DNA from: Calycina herbarum
Taxonomy: Eukaryota; Ascomycota; Leotiomycetes; Helotiales; Pezizellaceae
Length of the DNA: 64,000 nucleotides
NCBI GenBank assembly: GCA_001414485.1
Contig: LLEY01000014.1
Coordinates: forward strand, 310,001 to 374,000
Direction of reading: 5' to 3'
Shown piece by piece: positions 62,300 through 64,000 of the stretch. Position numbers and translations under genes: made by a program. The notes below the pieces were generated by a model, which saw nothing but the letters and a program-made list of their open reading frames with translations, did no database searches and was not told the origin of the DNA. Numbering within the stretch: position 1 is the stretch's first letter; each line of letters opens with the position of its first letter.

Positions 62300-63545
62300 A
62301 GGTCTTATTATCTCTTATTCCGTTCCACCTACTCTATAAGCTTAATATCTAGCTTATTAGTATTAATTAGCTTTTATAGAGTGTTATTATAATTCTTCTT
62401 AGTTATAGTATCTACTAGATTACTCTTATCGTCGATCTACTTAATTTCGTCGATCTCTTTTAACTTATATACTTCTCGTAAGTATATAACGTTAATTATT
62501 AAGCGCTTCTTCTTAGTAGTGTCTAATTTAGCTATATATTCGTAAATAGACTTCGAATCGGTATATATAATAAGCGAGACTTTAAAGTCTAATATACTTT
62601 CTAGAGTTGATTTAATAGAAGTAGTAGCGTCAAATCCAGAGCTTATTATATATAATTCTAAAGCTAAAACACTACGAGTAACTCTTTTACACTTAGTAGA
62701 AGACTAATATAAAATATTAGTATTATCGTCCTTATTTATAAGTACTATAATATATCTAATTTATAATAATAAGTTCTTATTATTTATAAAAGAGCCGTCT
62801 ATAAAAGCGTATAATTTAAGCGAGTCCTAGTCTAGTTTAACGTATTTGAGTCCTCTTATAACGTTGTTAATTTACTATTAAAGTCGCTTATTAAGAAGTT
62901 TAATATCGTTCTCTTACGAATCGGTTATCTAGGTAGTATATAATAGATTAAAAGCTGCTTCTAGTTATAATACTATTACTAAATACGCTTCTTAAGTACG
63001 CTAGGTAACGTATTAGTCCTTAGTAGATACTATATATAAAGTGTCTTTAGTATTAGATATCTTAGCTAGTATATCTTATACTAGATTTAAGTACTTTATA
63101 TAATCCTAGGTAAGAGTAATAGATCTGTTATTATACTTAGTAATTAGCTCTCTATTAAATTTAATTAGATAGTTAATAGTAAGCTCTTATCTATTCTTAG
63201 ATATAAATCTAGCTTCTTTAATAGCACTTTCCTCTTTAATAGTAAAAGCGTCGTTTATAAGTATAAGAGTATCGTTAGTTTAAAGTTCTACTACTCTAAA
63301 AGGTCTATTCGATTATTTAGTATATAAAAGACAGAGGTCGAAAGTAGATTATTCTATTATAAGCTTCGTAGTATAGTATTTATAGTACGTTATAAACCAG
63401 TAGTTTCTAGCCTCTAGAATAGTATATAATAGCTTAATTACTTTAAAGAATATACTCTTCTACTAGAAGTAACTTTTTAGTAGTTATATAAAGAACTTCT
63501 GATTTATATAACAGTCCTAGTTATATACGACCAGATTACGTAACT
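62300..63545 (-). mobile_element. Ty1/Copia pol remnant (RT C-terminus, RNase H)
   Basis: On the minus strand the frame reads ILEARNYWFITYY and STFDLCLLYTK near 63290-63440, then YAFIDGSFINNKNLLL, SSTKCKRVTRSVLALELY and YTDSKSIYEYIAKLDTTKKK near 62500-62830. These match the end of RT and the RNase H of fungal Copia-like elements. Stops occur between. The upstream part is lost or lies under the next LTR. Confidence 0.75.
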
Positions 63546-63599
63546 AAATCTCGCTTAGCTAGGTTACGTGCCGAGGTTCTACCGAAGTCTCGCTTAGTA

Positions 63600-63966
63600 T
63601 ATATAAATAGAGATAGAGCGTACTAACTCTTCTCTTCTCTCTTTAGTTTAGTTTTTCTTAATATAAGTATTATAGTAGAGATTAAAGAATAGATTATTTA
63701 TAAGAAAGAAAGGAAGAGAAAAGCTCTTTCTTAGCTATTTATATATCTATAGAAAGATATATCTACGATATTTATAACAGACGTGCTTTAGATAAGACTT
63801 AGAACAAATAACACTCTATTCTTAGGATAAAAGACGAGGAGAGCAGAAGAGCTCGAGAGAACCGGGAACTAAATACAAGTCATCCGCGCTAGTGCGTACG
63901 CTAGTACTAGCGTGCATCTAAGCGAACATGTGACATCTAGCAGCCCTCGTGACTATAACCGTTACA
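63600..63966 (-). repeat. LTR of an element extending beyond the window
   Basis: On the minus strand TGTAACGG starts at 63966 directly after a purine tract (AAAGAGGGGGGTAG, 63967-63980), as at the border of internal region and 3' LTR. Its distal part (63830-63966) keeps normal composition and includes the 12-bp palindrome GCTAGTACTAGC (63900-63911). A TATA-like TATATATAAATAG lies near 63599-63611. The inner border at about 63600 is approximate. Confidence 0.45.
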
Positions 63967-64000
63967 CTACCCCCCTCTTTGAAAAGAGCTCGCTCTAAGC

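Larger units (their letters stand above)
28080..64000. other. RIP-mutated AT isochore built of nested transposons
   Basis: For about 36 kb no frame on either strand is open for more than about 60 codons. TpA and stop triplets are dense, and CpA and TpG are rare. Remnant coding frames from LINE, Ty3/Gypsy, Copia and pogo-like elements can still be read through TAA/TAG stops. This is the hallmark of repeat-induced point mutation in ascomycetes. It is expected to be heterochromatic. The listed elements cover most of it. Confidence 0.93.

Noticed and set aside
63895..63980. Possible tRNA-like sequence on the minus strand (TAGTGTAACGGTTA)
   Set aside because: It resembles a D-arm box A, but I find no anticodon arm, T-arm or acceptor pairing; an LTR edge after a purine tract explains it better.
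28080..64000. CRISPR-like or satellite arrays in the AT-rich region
   Set aside because: Repeated words such as ATTAGTACTC belong to transposon TIRs; no evenly spaced repeat-spacer array exists, and none is expected in a fungus.

Overview
The window looks like nuclear DNA of a filamentous ascomycete (Pezizomycotina). The genes have many short introns of 45-145 bases with GT...AG ends and CTAAC-like branch sites, and the families present (highly reducing PKS, FSH1 hydrolase, PaxU/DUF829, DHA2 and ACS transporters, long fungal kinase fusions) are typical of that group. The right-hand 36 kb carries the signature of repeat-induced point mutation (RIP): TpA-rich, poor in CpA/TpG, with in-frame stops mostly where Gln or Trp codons are expected. 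A Leotiomycete or Dothideomycete with AT isochores would fit, but I cannot name the species.

Layout. (1) 1-10.7 kb is a decayed secondary-metabolite locus: the 3' end of an unknown gene, an apparently intact FSH1/LovG-like serine hydrolase, a highly reducing polyketide synthase that is a clear pseudogene (KS-AT-DH-[deletion]-KR-ACP with at least six in-frame stops plus frameshifts), and an intact 14-TM DHA2-type transporter divergent from the PKS. (2) 10.9-18.5 kb holds ordinary genes: a PaxU/DUF829 hydrolase-like protein, a small His-rich single-TM protein with a PPxY motif, an ACS-family MFS permease, a FAH-family hydrolase and an uncharacterised secreted or membrane protein. (3) 18.8-21.0 kb is a pogo/Fot1-like DNA transposon with a perfect 25-bp terminal inverted repeat and a TA target duplication, but a stop-riddled transposase. 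(4) 21-28 kb has a poorly resolved hypothetical gene with a degenerate tandem remnant of itself, and a four-exon gene for a 1547-residue protein kinase fusion on the minus strand. (5) From about 28.08 kb to the end no frame is open for more than about 60 codons. This is an AT isochore of RIP-mutated transposons.

Within the isochore I resolve a Tad1-like LINE containing a 432-bp foldback MITE; seven pogo/Fot1-like copies of about 1.85 kb (E1, D1, C, E2 inside C, F, D2, and D3 truncated); two Ty3/Gypsy elements of about 7.2 kb (A on plus, B on minus); and Copia and other LTR fragments at the right end. The nesting can be read exactly in places: Gypsy A, with 462-bp LTRs and GTAAT target duplication, sits in transposon F, and F and D2 both sit in Gypsy B. 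The flanks of Gypsy B do not match each other, so it looks like a recombination product. A shared trait of these DNA transposons is a TIR beginning ACGT whose recognition-like motif is duplicated or tandemly repeated.

Functionally, the left locus would have made, released (FSH1 hydrolase) and exported (DHA2 pump) a reduced polyketide, but the synthase is dead. Several of its lesions are C-to-T or G-to-A changes in CpA/TpG context, so RIP on a duplicated PKS, or RIP leaking from nearby repeats, is a plausible cause.
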